A stretch of 64,000 nucleotides of DNA from Myxococcaceae bacterium JPH2 (lineage in GTDB: Bacteria > Myxococcota > Myxococcia > Myxococcales > Myxococcaceae): NCBI GenBank assembly GCA_016458225.1, contig JAEMGR010000012.1, positions 62,001-126,000 on the forward strand, in the 5' to 3' direction. Each line of letters opens with the position of its first letter. The stretch's first letter is position 1. Positions 44,479-52,760 of this stretch are shown here, piece after piece. Position numbers and translations under genes: made by a program. The notes below the pieces were generated by a model, which worked only from the letters and a program-made list of their open reading frames with translations, ran no database searches and was not told the DNA's origin.

Positions 44479-44500
44479 GGGGAGCGCGGGCTCCCCCTTT
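44479..44500 (+). terminator. Intrinsic terminator of pfkB
   Basis: GGGGAGC (44479-44485) pairs with GCTCCCC (44490-44496) over a GCGG loop and is followed by CTTT. It begins 11 nt after the pfkB stop codon. Confidence 0.65.
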
Positions 44501-44541
44501 CTCCGCGACAAGCGGGCGGTGGGCCGGGCAGAGTCGCGCGC

Positions 44542-45798
44542 GTGTCCGTTCCCTCTCCGTCCGCGCCCTCCGCGTCCCGGCTGGGCCCCTGGCATTGGCT
44601 CGCGTTCGCCGTGAGCGTGCTGCCCCTGGTGGCCTATGCGTTCTCCACCCGCCCCGGGGACTTCCCGCTGTACTTCCGGACGGCCCACGCGTTCCTGGAG
44701 GGCGCGGTCCCCAACCGCGACTTCCGCTTCGAGTATCCGCCCTATGCGTTGCTCTGGTTCGTGCCCGCCGCGTGGCTGGGCGGTGACCTGAGTGGCTTCA
44801 TCCTCGCGTTCGGCTTGCAGCTCACGCTCTTCGACGCGTTCATCAAGTGGCTGCTGTTGTCCGAGGGCGTGCGGCGCTGGGGAACCTCGGCGCGGGCGTG
44901 GTTGCCGCTCGGCGCGTATACGGTGGTGAGCTGGATCCAGAGCGTCCACTACCTCAAGCGCTATGACCTCATCCCCGCCGCGCTGACGCTGGGCGCGCTG
45001 GTGGCGTTGATGCGCAAGCGCGACGCGTGGGCGGGCGTGGCGCTCTCGGTGGGCATCGTGACGAAGCTGTATCCGGTGGTCCTCGTGCCGTTCGCACTGG
45101 TGCTGTGCTGGCGGCGCGGGACGGTGAAGTCACTGGTGGGCGGGCTTGTCGCGGGTGTGCTGCCGCTGGTGCCGCTGAGCGCCGTGTGGCCGTGGTGGAA
45201 CTTCGCGGCGTTCCATGTCGAGCGCGGGCTGCAGGTGGAGGCCCTGAGCGCGGGGCTCCTGTGGGCGGTGCACCTATGGGGCCGCGCGCAGGTGGAGTGG
45301 GTGCACGCGCCCGCCTCCTTCGAGCTGCATGGCGAGGCCGCCGAGGCCGTGAAGGCCGTGACGCGCTACGCGTGGGTGGTGGGCTCGTTGGCCGCCGCGG
45401 CGGTGAGCGTGCGCACGGTGTGGCGCGTGACGCCTCGGCGCATGGAGGACCTGGCCCGGCTGGCGCTGGTGCCGCTCTCCGCCTTCGTCATCCTCAACCC
45501 GGTGCTGAGCCCGCAGTACCTCATCTGGCTCACGGGGGCCGCCGCGCTCGCGCTGCTCTCCGGTCCGGTGACGCCGCCCGCGGTGCTGCTCGTCGCCGCG
45601 GCCATCACCCGAGGTTTGTGGGCCGGCAGCACCTACGGCATCGGCCTGGAGTGGCCCCACACGGTGCTCCTGCTCGTGCGCAACTTCATGCTGCTGGGCA
45701 CGGCGGTGGCGTGGACGTGGGAGGTGTGGCGCGCGGCGGGGCAGGGCGTCTCGGCCGAGGTCGGCGTCAGCGGGGAACCTGCGCTCCCCCCTTCATGA
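44542..45798 (+). CDS. GT87 (DUF2029) polyprenol-phosphate mannosyltransferase-like membrane protein
   Basis: The 418-residue protein has about 10-11 membrane segments and starts with a GTG codon. It fits the GT-C-type GT87/DUF2029 family: the first luminal loop has [36 protein letters not shown], with the catalytic-type Asp and the EYPP motif, and later [36 protein letters not shown] and [12 protein letters not shown]. Family members transfer mannose or another sugar from polyprenol phosphate on the periplasmic side. Its last 32 nt overlap the convergent amidohydrolase gene. Substrate unknown. Confidence 0.88.
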   Translation: MSVPSPSAPSASRLGPWHWLAFAVSVLPLVAYAFSTRPGDFPLYFRTAHAFLEGAVPNRDFRFEYPPYALLWFVPAAWLGGDLSGFILAFGLQLTLFDAFIKWLLLSEGVRRWGTSARAWLPLGAYTVVSWIQSVHYLKRYDLIPAALTLGALVALMRKRDAWAGVALSVGIVTKLYPVVLVPFALVLCWRRGTVKSLVGGLVAGVLPLVPLSAVWPWWNFAAFHVERGLQVEALSAGLLWAVHLWGRAQVEWVHAPASFELHGEAAEAVKAVTRYAWVVGSLAAAAVSVRTVWRVTPRRMEDLARLALVPLSAFVILNPVLSPQYLIWLTGAAALALLSGPVTPPAVLLVAAAITRGLWAGSTYGIGLEWPHTVLLLVRNFMLLGTAVAWTWEVWRAAGQGVSAEVGVSGEPALPPS

Positions 45799-47044
45799 CG
45801 AGGCGCACCCGGCGCAGCGCGGTGATGTCCTGGGTGGGGTCTCCCTCCACCGCGACGAGGTCCGCGAGCAGGCCCGGCTTCACCTGACCCACGCGGTCCT
45901 CCCAGTGCAGCATCCGAGCGTTGACGGAGGTCGCGGACTGGAGCGCCTGCGCGGGCGTCATGCCGGACTCGACCATCATCTCCAGCTCGCGCGCATTGGT
46001 GCCGTGGGCGAAGACGCCGGAGTCGCCACCCGCGCAGATGGGCACGCCCGCGGCGAGCGCGGCGCGGAAGCTGTCGCGCTTCTTCTGGAGGGGCGCGGGC
46101 TCTGGCTCCACGCCTCGCTTCCATCCTCGGTAGAGCTGCATCGCCTCGGTGGCGGCGAGCGTGGGGCACAGGAACACGCCCCGCTGGGCCATCAGCTTCC
46201 ACACCTCCGGCGTGCCGTCATCGCCGTGCTCGATGCTCTCCGCGCCCGCGAGCACCGCGCGGCGGATGCCTTCCGCCGTGCCCGCGTGTACCGCCACCGG
46301 GCGTCCGCTCGAGCGCGCCGTGTCCACGATGAGGCGCATCTCCTCCAGCGAGAAGGTGGGGCGGGCCTCGCCGTTGGGACCCCAGCGGTAGTCGCCGTAG
46401 ACCTTGATCCAATCCGCGCCCATCCCCGCTTGCTTGCGCACCACGCGCACGAGGGCGTCCACGCCGTCGGCCTCGTCGGCGCCCTGGGGCACGTGCCACT
46501 CGGGCGAGAAGCCCTTGGGGCCGTAGCTGCCGGTGGCGACGATGGCCCGCGTGGTGACGACCATGCGAGGCCCCGGGATGATGCCTTGCGCGATGGCCTG
46601 CTTGAGGCCCACGTCGGATTCGCCGGCGCCCTCGGTCCCCAGGTCCCGCGTCGTCGTGAAGCCCGCTTGGAGCGCCGCGCGCGCGTGCTGGGTGGCCCGC
46701 GCCACGCGCAGCGCCGTGGGCTCCTTGAGCACCTGATCATCCCACGAGGCCTCGTTGTACGGATGGAGGAACAGGTGCGAGTGGCCCTCGATGAGACCCG
46801 GGAGCAGCGTGGTGTTCGGCAGTGAGAGCACCTCCGCGCCTGCGGGCACCGTGAGACTCTCGGGCGGTCCCGCCGCGACGATGCGCTCGCCCGTCACCAG
46901 CACGGCCCAGCCCGCGTGGGGCTTCGCGTCGACGCCGTCGAACACCCGGGCGGGGCGCAGCAGGTACGAGCGAGCGGCAGGCTGGGCCTGGACGAGCGGC
47001 GTCGCGAGCACGGCCACGAAGGCAAGGAGGAGGGAGGCGCGCAT
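45767..47044 (-). CDS. Exported metal-dependent amidohydrolase
   Basis: The 425-residue protein has a Sec signal, [20 protein letters not shown], and an amidohydrolase-superfamily barrel. The metal ligands are visible in order: [10 protein letters not shown] (HxH), the barrel Lys region [16 protein letters not shown] (His), ESIEHGDD (His) and CAGGDSGVF (Asp). Family relatives include imidazolonepropionase-like and prolidase-like (Xaa-Pro) enzymes, many with an exported form. The ATG at 47044 is chosen for the signal peptide; upstream lies a pyrimidine tract with no Shine-Dalgarno site. Its 3' end overlaps the GT87 gene by 32 nt. Substrate unknown, perhaps a dipeptide or cyclic amide. Confidence 0.92.
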   Translation of the reverse strand: MRASLLLAFVAVLATPLVQAQPAARSYLLRPARVFDGVDAKPHAGWAVLVTGERIVAAGPPESLTVPAGAEVLSLPNTTLLPGLIEGHSHLFLHPYNEASWDDQVLKEPTALRVARATQHARAALQAGFTTTRDLGTEGAGESDVGLKQAIAQGIIPGPRMVVTTRAIVATGSYGPKGFSPEWHVPQGADEADGVDALVRVVRKQAGMGADWIKVYGDYRWGPNGEARPTFSLEEMRLIVDTARSSGRPVAVHAGTAEGIRRAVLAGAESIEHGDDGTPEVWKLMAQRGVFLCPTLAATEAMQLYRGWKRGVEPEPAPLQKKRDSFRAALAAGVPICAGGDSGVFAHGTNARELEMMVESGMTPAQALQSATSVNARMLHWEDRVGQVKPGLLADLVAVEGDPTQDITALRRVRLVMKGGAQVPR

Positions 47045-47175
47045 GGGAGAGTGGGGGAGGAGGGAGGCGCGATGATGGCGCGCGACCACACGGGCGGACA
47101 AGGTCGCCTCGTGGCTCCGTTCAGTGCGGCTCATGTGCGGGCGGCGAAGCGGCTCGCTCGGAGTTAGAGCAGGCC

Positions 47176-47484
47176 ATGCCCCAGCCTCCGAAAATCAGCG
47201 CGCTGCTGCCGGTCGAGGTCGAGTTCCAGAAGGAGCGGGCCTCGGGGCTGCGGCGCACGGGCGAGAAGGTGGAGAAGGCCCTGGAGGCGCTGGCTCAGGC
47301 GGAGCAGGCGCTGCGAGCCTCGACGGGCGCCGCGCGGGAGTCGAGTCTTGTTCGCTACCGCGAGCGCTACCAGGAGGCCGAGCGTCAGCGCTGGAACCTC
47401 ATGGTGCAGCGCGAGGCGGTGGGCATGCGCAGCCACCGCGATCTCGATGTCGTCTACCCCATGCCACCGAAGTGGCGGGGCTGA
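47176..47484 (+). CDS. Small hypothetical coiled-coil protein (102 aa)
   Basis: The protein is highly charged with a heptad-like helix at about residues 25-75 ([19 protein letters not shown] and [17 protein letters not shown]), then a short [15 protein letters not shown] tail. There is no signal peptide or Cys. The ATG follows AGCAGG with a 3-nt gap. Its composition contrasts with the shadow frames on the other strand. No family recognised; a structural or scaffold role is only a guess. Confidence 0.7.
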   Translation: MPQPPKISALLPVEVEFQKERASGLRRTGEKVEKALEALAQAEQALRASTGAARESSLVRYRERYQEAERQRWNLMVQREAVGMRSHRDLDVVYPMPPKWRG

Positions 47485-47491
47485 GCGCGCC

Positions 47492-47518
47492 CGCTCGGGC
47501 CCGAGGGCAAGCCGAGCG
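47492..47518. terminator. Hairpin between the small coiled-coil gene and DUF423
   Basis: CGCTCGG (47492-47498) pairs with CCGAGCG (47512-47518), followed by TT on the plus strand. It sits between two convergent genes, 10 nt before the DUF423 stop codon. Confidence 0.5.
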
Positions 47519-47527
47519 TTCAGCGCC

Positions 47528-47902
47528 TCACGCCGCGCTTCGCCAGGCCGCCACGGCGAACAGGGCCCAGCCCGCGAGGAACCCCAGGCCGCCCAGAGGG
47601 GTGATGGCGCCCAGGCCGCGCACGCCGGTGAGCGCGAGCGCGTAGAGGCTGCCGGAGAACAGCACGATTCCCACGAGCATCGCGCCCCCCGCGGCCGTCA
47701 ACAGGGGACTGGGCCGCGAGAGTCCGAGCAGCCCCACCGCGACGAGCGCGAGCGCGTGGTACATGTGGTAGCGGGCCCCTGTCTCGAAGATGACGAGCAG
47801 GTCCTGCGAGAGCCGGGCCTTGAGCGCATGCGCGCCGAAAGCGCCCGCCGCCACGGCCAGGAATGCGTTCACCGCCCCGAGGGCCATCCACCACCGCGTC
47901 AT
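47528..47902 (-). CDS. DUF423 (YgdD-like) membrane protein
   Basis: The 124-residue protein has four membrane helices and the DUF423 pattern: MALGAVNAFLAVAAGAFGAHALKARLS, then FETGARYHMYHALALVAVGLL, VLFSGSLYALALTGVR and ITPLGGLGFLAGWALF. The start at 47902 has GGAAGG six nt upstream; the frame is open to 48022 but the extra residues are polar and unlike the family. Function of the family is unknown. It is divergent from the SET-domain gene, with about 100 bp between them. Confidence 0.93.
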   Translation of the reverse strand: MTRWWMALGAVNAFLAVAAGAFGAHALKARLSQDLLVIFETGARYHMYHALALVAVGLLGLSRPSPLLTAAGGAMLVGIVLFSGSLYALALTGVRGLGAITPLGGLGFLAGWALFAVAAWRSAA

Positions 47903-48003
47903 CGATTGCCTTCCTTCGCGTGTCCGACTGCGGCACGCTACACCGCCACAGGTGGAGCGTCCTGGCCGATGTGCACTCCTCCCCAGGTTGCTCCCGTCCC
48001 CCG

Positions 48004-48666
48004 ATGACATCCCCCACGCCACGAACGACCGCTGACATTCCCTTCGAGCTTCGCCCGTCTCCCATCCAGGGACTCGGGGCCTTCGCCACGCGCCGCATCC
48101 GCAAGGGCGCGCGCATCATCGAGTACATCGGTGAGCGCATCACCCAGGATGAGGCGGACCGCCGCTACGACGACGAGTCCATGGAGCGCCACCACACGTT
48201 CCTCTTCAACCTCGACGCCAAGACGGTGCTGGACGCGGGGAACGTCTTCAACGAGTCGCGCTACATCAACCACTCGTGCGAGCCCAACTGCCAGGCGCTC
48301 ATCGACAAGAAGCGCATCTACGTCTTCGCGCTGCGCTCCTTGGAGCCGGGCGAGGAGCTGACGTACGACTACGCCTACGAGCGCGGCGAGGACATGGGCC
48401 CCGATGCGGAGGCCCTCTATGTCTGCCGCTGCGGCACGCCCTCGTGCCGAGGCACCATCCTGGCGCCGCCCGCGAAGGCACCGGCGCGCAAGAAGAAGCC
48501 CGCGACCCGCGCGAAGTCGAAGGTGCGGGGCAAGGACTCCGGCGCGAAGTCGAAGGCGCGTGGCCAGGACTCGCGCGTGAAGAAGACGCAGGCGAAGCGG
48601 TCGTCGTCGCCGGGGCGCAAGTCGTCCAAGAAGTCGGCGGGACGCGGGCGTCGCGTCAGCGGCTGA
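48004..48666 (+). CDS. SET-domain lysine methyltransferase with a histone-like basic tail
   Basis: The 220-residue protein has a complete SET domain at about residues 10-150: GLGAFATRRIRKGARIIEYIGE, then the pseudoknot motifs ESRYINHSCEPNC and GEELTYDYAYE, followed by a post-SET zinc motif CRCGTPSCRGTI. It should use SAM to methylate a protein lysine. The last 65 residues are a disordered Lys/Arg/Ala/Ser tail with repeats such as AKSKVRGKDSG and AKSKARGQDS, like histone H1 or other DNA-coating tails. The tail suggests DNA or RNA binding, or that it is its own substrate. The ATG start is at 48004; the open frame from 47863 lacks SET sequence. The next gene begins 26 nt downstream. Confidence 0.92.
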   Translation: MTSPTPRTTADIPFELRPSPIQGLGAFATRRIRKGARIIEYIGERITQDEADRRYDDESMERHHTFLFNLDAKTVLDAGNVFNESRYINHSCEPNCQALIDKKRIYVFALRSLEPGEELTYDYAYERGEDMGPDAEALYVCRCGTPSCRGTILAPPAKAPARKKKPATRAKSKVRGKDSGAKSKARGQDSRVKKTQAKRSSSPGRKSSKKSAGRGRRVSG

Positions 48667-48691
48667 AGTCCGCGCGGTGGGAGGAAGACCC

Positions 48692-49636
48692 GTGAAAGAC
48701 ATCCTGCGCTTCCTGCTCACCGAGCCTTGTGAGCCTCCCGCCCTCGACGGCGTGGAGGCCTGGTGGCAGCGCCATCGCGCGCTGCTGCCGCGCTTCCCGG
48801 ACGCGGCGGATCTGGCGTTGGCGGGAGGCTTCAGCGCGGATCGCCTCGGCTATGCGTTCGCGTCGGGCTACCACGCCGCGCATCGTTGCTTGTTCCCCCA
48901 ACTCCCCGCAGAGCGGCCCACCGCGCTCTGCGCCACCGAGCCGGGGGGCGCGCACCCCAGCGCCATCCAGACGCGGCTCGTCCCTGACGGCGAGGGCTGG
49001 CGATTGGAGGGTGAGAAGACCTTCGTCACGCTCGGGACGCGCGCGGAGCTGCTGCTCGTGGTGGCCACCGAGGGGCAGGATGCGCAAGGCCGCAACCGCC
49101 TGCGCCTGGTGGCGGTGGACGCGCAGTCTCCGGGGGTCCACGTCGAGGCACTGCCCGAGCTGCCCTTCGTGCCGGAGATTCCCCACGCGGAGCTGCGGCT
49201 CGCAAGCGTGCGCGTGTCCGCGTCGGACGTGCTGCCAGGAGACGGATATGCCCGCTACCTCAAGCCGTTCCGCACCGTGGAGGACTGCCACGTCCAGCTC
49301 GCGCTCGTGGGCTGGTTGAGCCAACTGGGGCGGCGCCACGGGTGGCCAGAGAGCTTGCGCGAGGAGTTGCTGGCCCTCGCGGTGATGCTGCGAGGAGTCT
49401 CCCACGCGGATCCCTCCGCGTCCGAGACCCACGTGGTTCTGGGCGGTGCGTTGGAGCAGGTGCGTCGCACGCTGACGAGCGCCGAGCCGGAGTGGGCGCG
49501 CGTGGATGCCGTCACGCGCGAGCGCTGGGAGAGGGATCGGCGGCTGCTCGACGTCGCCGGGAAGGTGCGCGCCAAGCGATTGTCCGCGGCGCGCCAGCGG
49601 CTCGCGGGCTCCGCGTCGTCGTCGTCGGAAGAATGA
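48692..49636 (+). CDS. Short acyl-CoA dehydrogenase-like protein
   Basis: The 314-residue protein resembles the N-terminal and middle parts of acyl-CoA dehydrogenases: DRLGYAFASGYHAAHRCLF, CATEPGGAHPSAIQTRLV and WRLEGEKTFVTLGTRAELLLVV, the beta-domain segment that contacts the flavin. The usual C-terminal helical bundle is shorter (family length about 380), and I cannot place the catalytic Glu. It may bind FAD with another role. The start is GTG at 48692 because GGGAGGAAG lies just upstream; an earlier GTG at 48677 includes that site in the coding sequence. It follows the SET gene by 26 nt, so an operon is likely. It ends at a strong hairpin. Confidence 0.75.
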   Translation: MKDILRFLLTEPCEPPALDGVEAWWQRHRALLPRFPDAADLALAGGFSADRLGYAFASGYHAAHRCLFPQLPAERPTALCATEPGGAHPSAIQTRLVPDGEGWRLEGEKTFVTLGTRAELLLVVATEGQDAQGRNRLRLVAVDAQSPGVHVEALPELPFVPEIPHAELRLASVRVSASDVLPGDGYARYLKPFRTVEDCHVQLALVGWLSQLGRRHGWPESLREELLALAVMLRGVSHADPSASETHVVLGGALEQVRRTLTSAEPEWARVDAVTRERWERDRRLLDVAGKVRAKRLSAARQRLAGSASSSSEE

Positions 49637-49641
49637 ACGAA

Positions 49642-49673
49642 GGGCCGCGCCTCCCAGGTGGAGGACGCGGCCC
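49642..49673. terminator. Bidirectional terminator after the acyl-CoA dehydrogenase-like gene
   Basis: GGGCCGCG and CCTCC (49642-49654) pair with GGAGG and CGCGGCCC (49660-49673), 13 bp with one bulged A and a 5-nt loop. It lies between the stop codons of two convergent genes. Confidence 0.8.
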
Positions 49674-49702
49674 TGGGGTGCGACGCGCGACGCGCGGAGG
49701 GA

Positions 49703-50413
49703 CTAGTAGCGACCGCCGCCGAGCGCGGAGACGAGCGCGGACAGGACGCGGTTCTCCACGCCCCACACGGCCTTGTTGACGCCCTTGATGCCAGCGCCGC
49801 GCAGGTAGTCCGTGAAGTCGTGCAGCGCGGTGGAGCGCTGCATGCGCTCCGTCTTGGCGGCGTAGAGGATGGGCGTGTTGGTCGCGCCCGTGAGGCCCAG
49901 GTCGGGACAGGCCTCGGAGAGCTCCTTGGGATCCACGCCCGTGGCGGCGGACAGCATGGCCACGGTGAACTTGTGCACGGGCAGCTCGCGCGCGTTCGGG
50001 ACCTTCTCCAGCACCTTGGCGCGGTCCTCGGGAGACGTGGCGAGCTGCTCCAGCTTCACCTGCGTCATCGCGAGCAGCTGCTCGTTGGTGATGTGCTTGT
50101 TGTCGAGGATGGCGCGGCTGAAGAGGCTCGTCGGCGTGTCACCCTTGATGGTGATGTTGGTGCCCTCCAGGCGCGTCAGCATCTGGTTGATGGCCTTGCC
50201 CACCTCGGTGTCCGGCCCACCACGCCATGCCCCCGCCGTGGGCTGAGCCGCGGCCGTCGCGCGCGCGGGCGTGGCGGACTCGAAGCTGCTCTCCTTCACG
50301 CGCGAGGCAGCGCTCGTCTGCGCGGCCGCCGCCGTCTGCGCGGAGGACTGCGGCGCGGCGGTGCGCACGGGGGAGGGCGGGATGAAGTTGGGGCGGGGAC
50401 GAATGGAGCTCAT
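49703..50413 (-). CDS. Hypothetical protein with MSSIRP-type N-terminus
   Basis: The 236-residue protein has a 60-residue low-complexity N-terminus rich in Ala, Pro, Ser and Thr, beginning MSSIRPRPNFIPPSP, then a helical domain (EVGKAINQMLTRLEGTNI, KHITNEQLLAMTQVKLEQLA, FTVAMLSAATGVDPKELSEACP). No signal peptide is seen. The N-terminus resembles that of the nearby M4 protease (MSIRRTDSPKSPTLRP), which also lacks a Sec signal. The frame ends GGGRY. I do not recognise a family, and its function is unknown. Confidence 0.75.
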   Translation of the reverse strand: MSSIRPRPNFIPPSPVRTAAPQSSAQTAAAAQTSAASRVKESSFESATPARATAAAQPTAGAWRGGPDTEVGKAINQMLTRLEGTNITIKGDTPTSLFSRAILDNKHITNEQLLAMTQVKLEQLATSPEDRAKVLEKVPNARELPVHKFTVAMLSAATGVDPKELSEACPDLGLTGATNTPILYAAKTERMQRSTALHDFTDYLRGAGIKGVNKAVWGVENRVLSALVSALGGGRY

Positions 50414-50532
50414 GCGGGGCGGCTCTCCGTACAGGGATTCCGGAATAAGACATTATCGTCAGGGAATGCGTGGAGTTGCGCCGGAGCGCAGCCGGAGCGT
50501 GCGTTCCCGTCCGTGCTGGGTATGGTGCGCGC

Positions 50533-51324
50533 ATGCCCCAGCCCTTTCCCTCCGAGTTCGCCGATCTCCTCACGCCCAAGGGGCGCCGCATCCTGGAGGG
50601 GAAGGACCGCGCCGTGTGCGGTGTGCTGCTCGACCCGGCTCGGCCCTTCGTGTCGCTCCAGGGCGTCATCGACGCGGGCAAGGCCACGCGATGCCGCGAT
50701 GCGTTGGACAAGGCGATGCGCGACACGTTGGTGCTGATGGAGGACCCCATCCCCGAGGACTCCATCCAGGGGATGGTGGAGAACTACGAGGAGCGGCTGC
50801 CCAAGACGGTGCGGGTGCGCACGGCGCTGATGGAGAACCGTCGCTCGCGCTCGTGGCGCGCGGCGGAGTCGGTGGGGCTCACGGCGATGATGCGCTCGGA
50901 CACCTACGCGGCCTTCGCGGCGGTGGTGAGCGGGCGGGCGCTGAGCCGACCCTGGGGCATCCAGGTGCTGTGCTACAGCCCGGGGGACTACAGCGGGCCG
51001 CACAATGATCATCACCCCGAGGAGCCCGAGGCCCGCGACGGCTACGTGGACATGCACCTCAGCCTCACGCTGCCCGGGGTGGATCATCAGTACCTCGTGT
51101 ATGCGCAGGACGGGCACTTCTCCGAGATGACCCCGGTGAGCACCGTGGGGGGCATCACGGTGTACCGGCTGCCCTTCTGGCACTACACCACGCCGCTGCT
51201 GGCGCGGCGGGGGAAGGAGGCGGACGCGCGGCGTTGGGTGCTGCTCGGCACCTTCCTGGATGCGGCCCCGGGGGCGCGCGCCTCCAAGGTGATCCACCCA
51301 GCGGGGGCCAGGACGCCCGCCTAG
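50533..51324 (+). CDS. Putative 2-oxoglutarate/Fe(II) oxygenase-like protein
   Basis: The 263-residue protein has an HxD-type site in YSPGDYSGPHNDHHPEEPEA, a strand pattern DMHLSLTLPG, then FWHYTTPL and RRWVLLGTFLD. These could be the HxD...H...R set of a double-stranded beta-helix oxygenase of the PKHD kind. The match is partial, so the family call is tentative. The first 120 residues are helical and unassigned. The ATG at 50533 has no clear ribosome-binding site; the open frame continues upstream to 50470. It stands between the MSSIRP gene (divergent) and the M18 gene (55 bp downstream). Confidence 0.6.
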   Translation: MPQPFPSEFADLLTPKGRRILEGKDRAVCGVLLDPARPFVSLQGVIDAGKATRCRDALDKAMRDTLVLMEDPIPEDSIQGMVENYEERLPKTVRVRTALMENRRSRSWRAAESVGLTAMMRSDTYAAFAAVVSGRALSRPWGIQVLCYSPGDYSGPHNDHHPEEPEARDGYVDMHLSLTLPGVDHQYLVYAQDGHFSEMTPVSTVGGITVYRLPFWHYTTPLLARRGKEADARRWVLLGTFLDAAPGARASKVIHPAGARTPA

Positions 51325-51378
51325 GGAGCGTCGGTTGGGAGTGGCGGAGGGGCCGGACGGGGTTAGCGTGGGACGCCC

Positions 51379-52689
51379 ATGAGCCCCACCGATACCGACG
51401 CCCTGGCCACCGACCTCCTGCAGTACATCGACGCCTCTCCCACGCCGTATCACGCCGTGCGCGAGACGGCGCGCCGCCTCACCGAGGCCGGCTACCGCCC
51501 GCTGGACGAGCGAGAGAGCTGGTCACTCAAGGCCGGCGACCGCTTCTTCGTCGTGCGCGGAGACACCAGCATCGCCGCCTTCCACGTGGGCTCGCGTCCG
51601 GTGGATCAGGTCGGCTTCCGGCTGGTGGGCGCGCACACGGACTCGCCCAACCTGCGGCTGAAGCCGAACGCGCAGGTGTCTCGCCACGGCTATCAGCAGC
51701 TCGGCGTGGAGATCTACGGCGGGGTCCTGCTGCACACGTGGACGGACCGAGACCTGTCGCTGGCCGGTCGCGTGGTCGTCCTGGAGAACGGCCGTCCGCG
51801 GCACCACCTGGTGGACTTCCGCCGCCCGCTGCTGCGCGTGCCCAACCTGGCCATCCACCTCAACCGCGGCGTCAACACGGACGGGCTCAAGCTCAACGCC
51901 CAGGATCACATGGTGCCGGTGCTCGGCCTGGAGCGCTCCGGTGAGGTCGAGCTGCGCGGACTGCTCACCGAGGAGCTGGCGCGAGCCGGCGTGAAGGTGA
52001 GCGGCGAAGACATCCTCGGCTATGACCTGTGCCTGTACGACGTGCAGCCCTCCACCCGCTCGGGCGCGCATGGCGAGTTCCTCCACGCGGCCCGCCTGGA
52101 CAACCTGGCGAGCTGCCACGCGAGCCTCTCCGCGCTCCTCGCCGACTCGGGCCCTCGCGAGGCCACGTGCGGCGTGGTGCTGTATGACCACGAGGAGTGC
52201 GGCAGCCGGAGCGCGCAGGGCGCGGCGTCTCCGTTCCTGAAGGACGTGCTGGAGCGCATCGTGCTCACGCACTCGGACGGGAAGGCGGACGCGCTGCTCC
52301 GGGCCATCCGGCACTCGTTCCTGGTGAGCGCGGACATGGCGCACGCGGTGCACCCCAACTACGCCTCGCTGCACGAGCCCAAGCACCATCCGCTCCTGGG
52401 CGGTGGGCCGGTCATCAAGTCCAACGTGAACCAGTCCTACGCGACCGACGGCGAGTCGTGGGCGCACTTCGCGGCGCTGTGCCGCGAGGCGGGCGTGAAG
52501 CCCCAGCACTTCGTCACGCGCACGGACCTGGGCTGTGGCAGCACCATCGGGCCCATCACCTCTGGACAGTTGGGCATCCGCACGGTGGACGTGGGCAACC
52601 CCATGCTGTCCATGCACTCCATCCGCGAGATGGCGGCGGCTTCGGACGTGCACGCGATGGTGTCCGTGCTGCGCCGCTTGTTCGCGTGA
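51379..52689 (+). CDS. M18-family aspartyl aminopeptidase
   Basis: The 436-residue cytoplasmic metallopeptidase removes N-terminal acidic residues from peptides. The two-zinc site of M18 is complete: VGAHTDSPNLRL (His and Asp), HAARLDNLAS (bridging Asp), LYDHEECGSRS (catalytic Glu pair), VSADMAHAVHPNY (Asp) and NPMLSMHSIREM (His). Length matches the family (about 430), and ASPTPYHAVRE is the usual start. No signal peptide. A bidirectional terminator with a T-run for the opposite strand follows. It would help the cell use peptides brought in by transporters such as the OPT protein. Confidence 0.96.
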   Translation: MSPTDTDALATDLLQYIDASPTPYHAVRETARRLTEAGYRPLDERESWSLKAGDRFFVVRGDTSIAAFHVGSRPVDQVGFRLVGAHTDSPNLRLKPNAQVSRHGYQQLGVEIYGGVLLHTWTDRDLSLAGRVVVLENGRPRHHLVDFRRPLLRVPNLAIHLNRGVNTDGLKLNAQDHMVPVLGLERSGEVELRGLLTEELARAGVKVSGEDILGYDLCLYDVQPSTRSGAHGEFLHAARLDNLASCHASLSALLADSGPREATCGVVLYDHEECGSRSAQGAASPFLKDVLERIVLTHSDGKADALLRAIRHSFLVSADMAHAVHPNYASLHEPKHHPLLGGGPVIKSNVNQSYATDGESWAHFAALCREAGVKPQHFVTRTDLGCGSTIGPITSGQLGIRTVDVGNPMLSMHSIREMAAASDVHAMVSVLRRLFA

Positions 52690-52705
52690 GTCGCTGAAAA
52701 ATGAC

Positions 52706-52740
52706 GAGGCGGGCACCGGCTGGTTGGCCGGGCCCGCCTC
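52706..52740 (-). terminator. Terminator between the M18 gene and the M4 protease gene
   Basis: GAGGCGGGC (52706-52714) pairs with GCCCGCCTC (52732-52740), with an inner CCGGC/GCCGG stem. On the minus strand the stem is followed within 3 nt by CATTTTT, a proper T-run, so it is a good intrinsic terminator for the M4 protease transcript. It can also stop the M18 transcript. Confidence 0.85.
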
Positions 52741-52760
52741 GGGGAACTACGACAGGAAGA

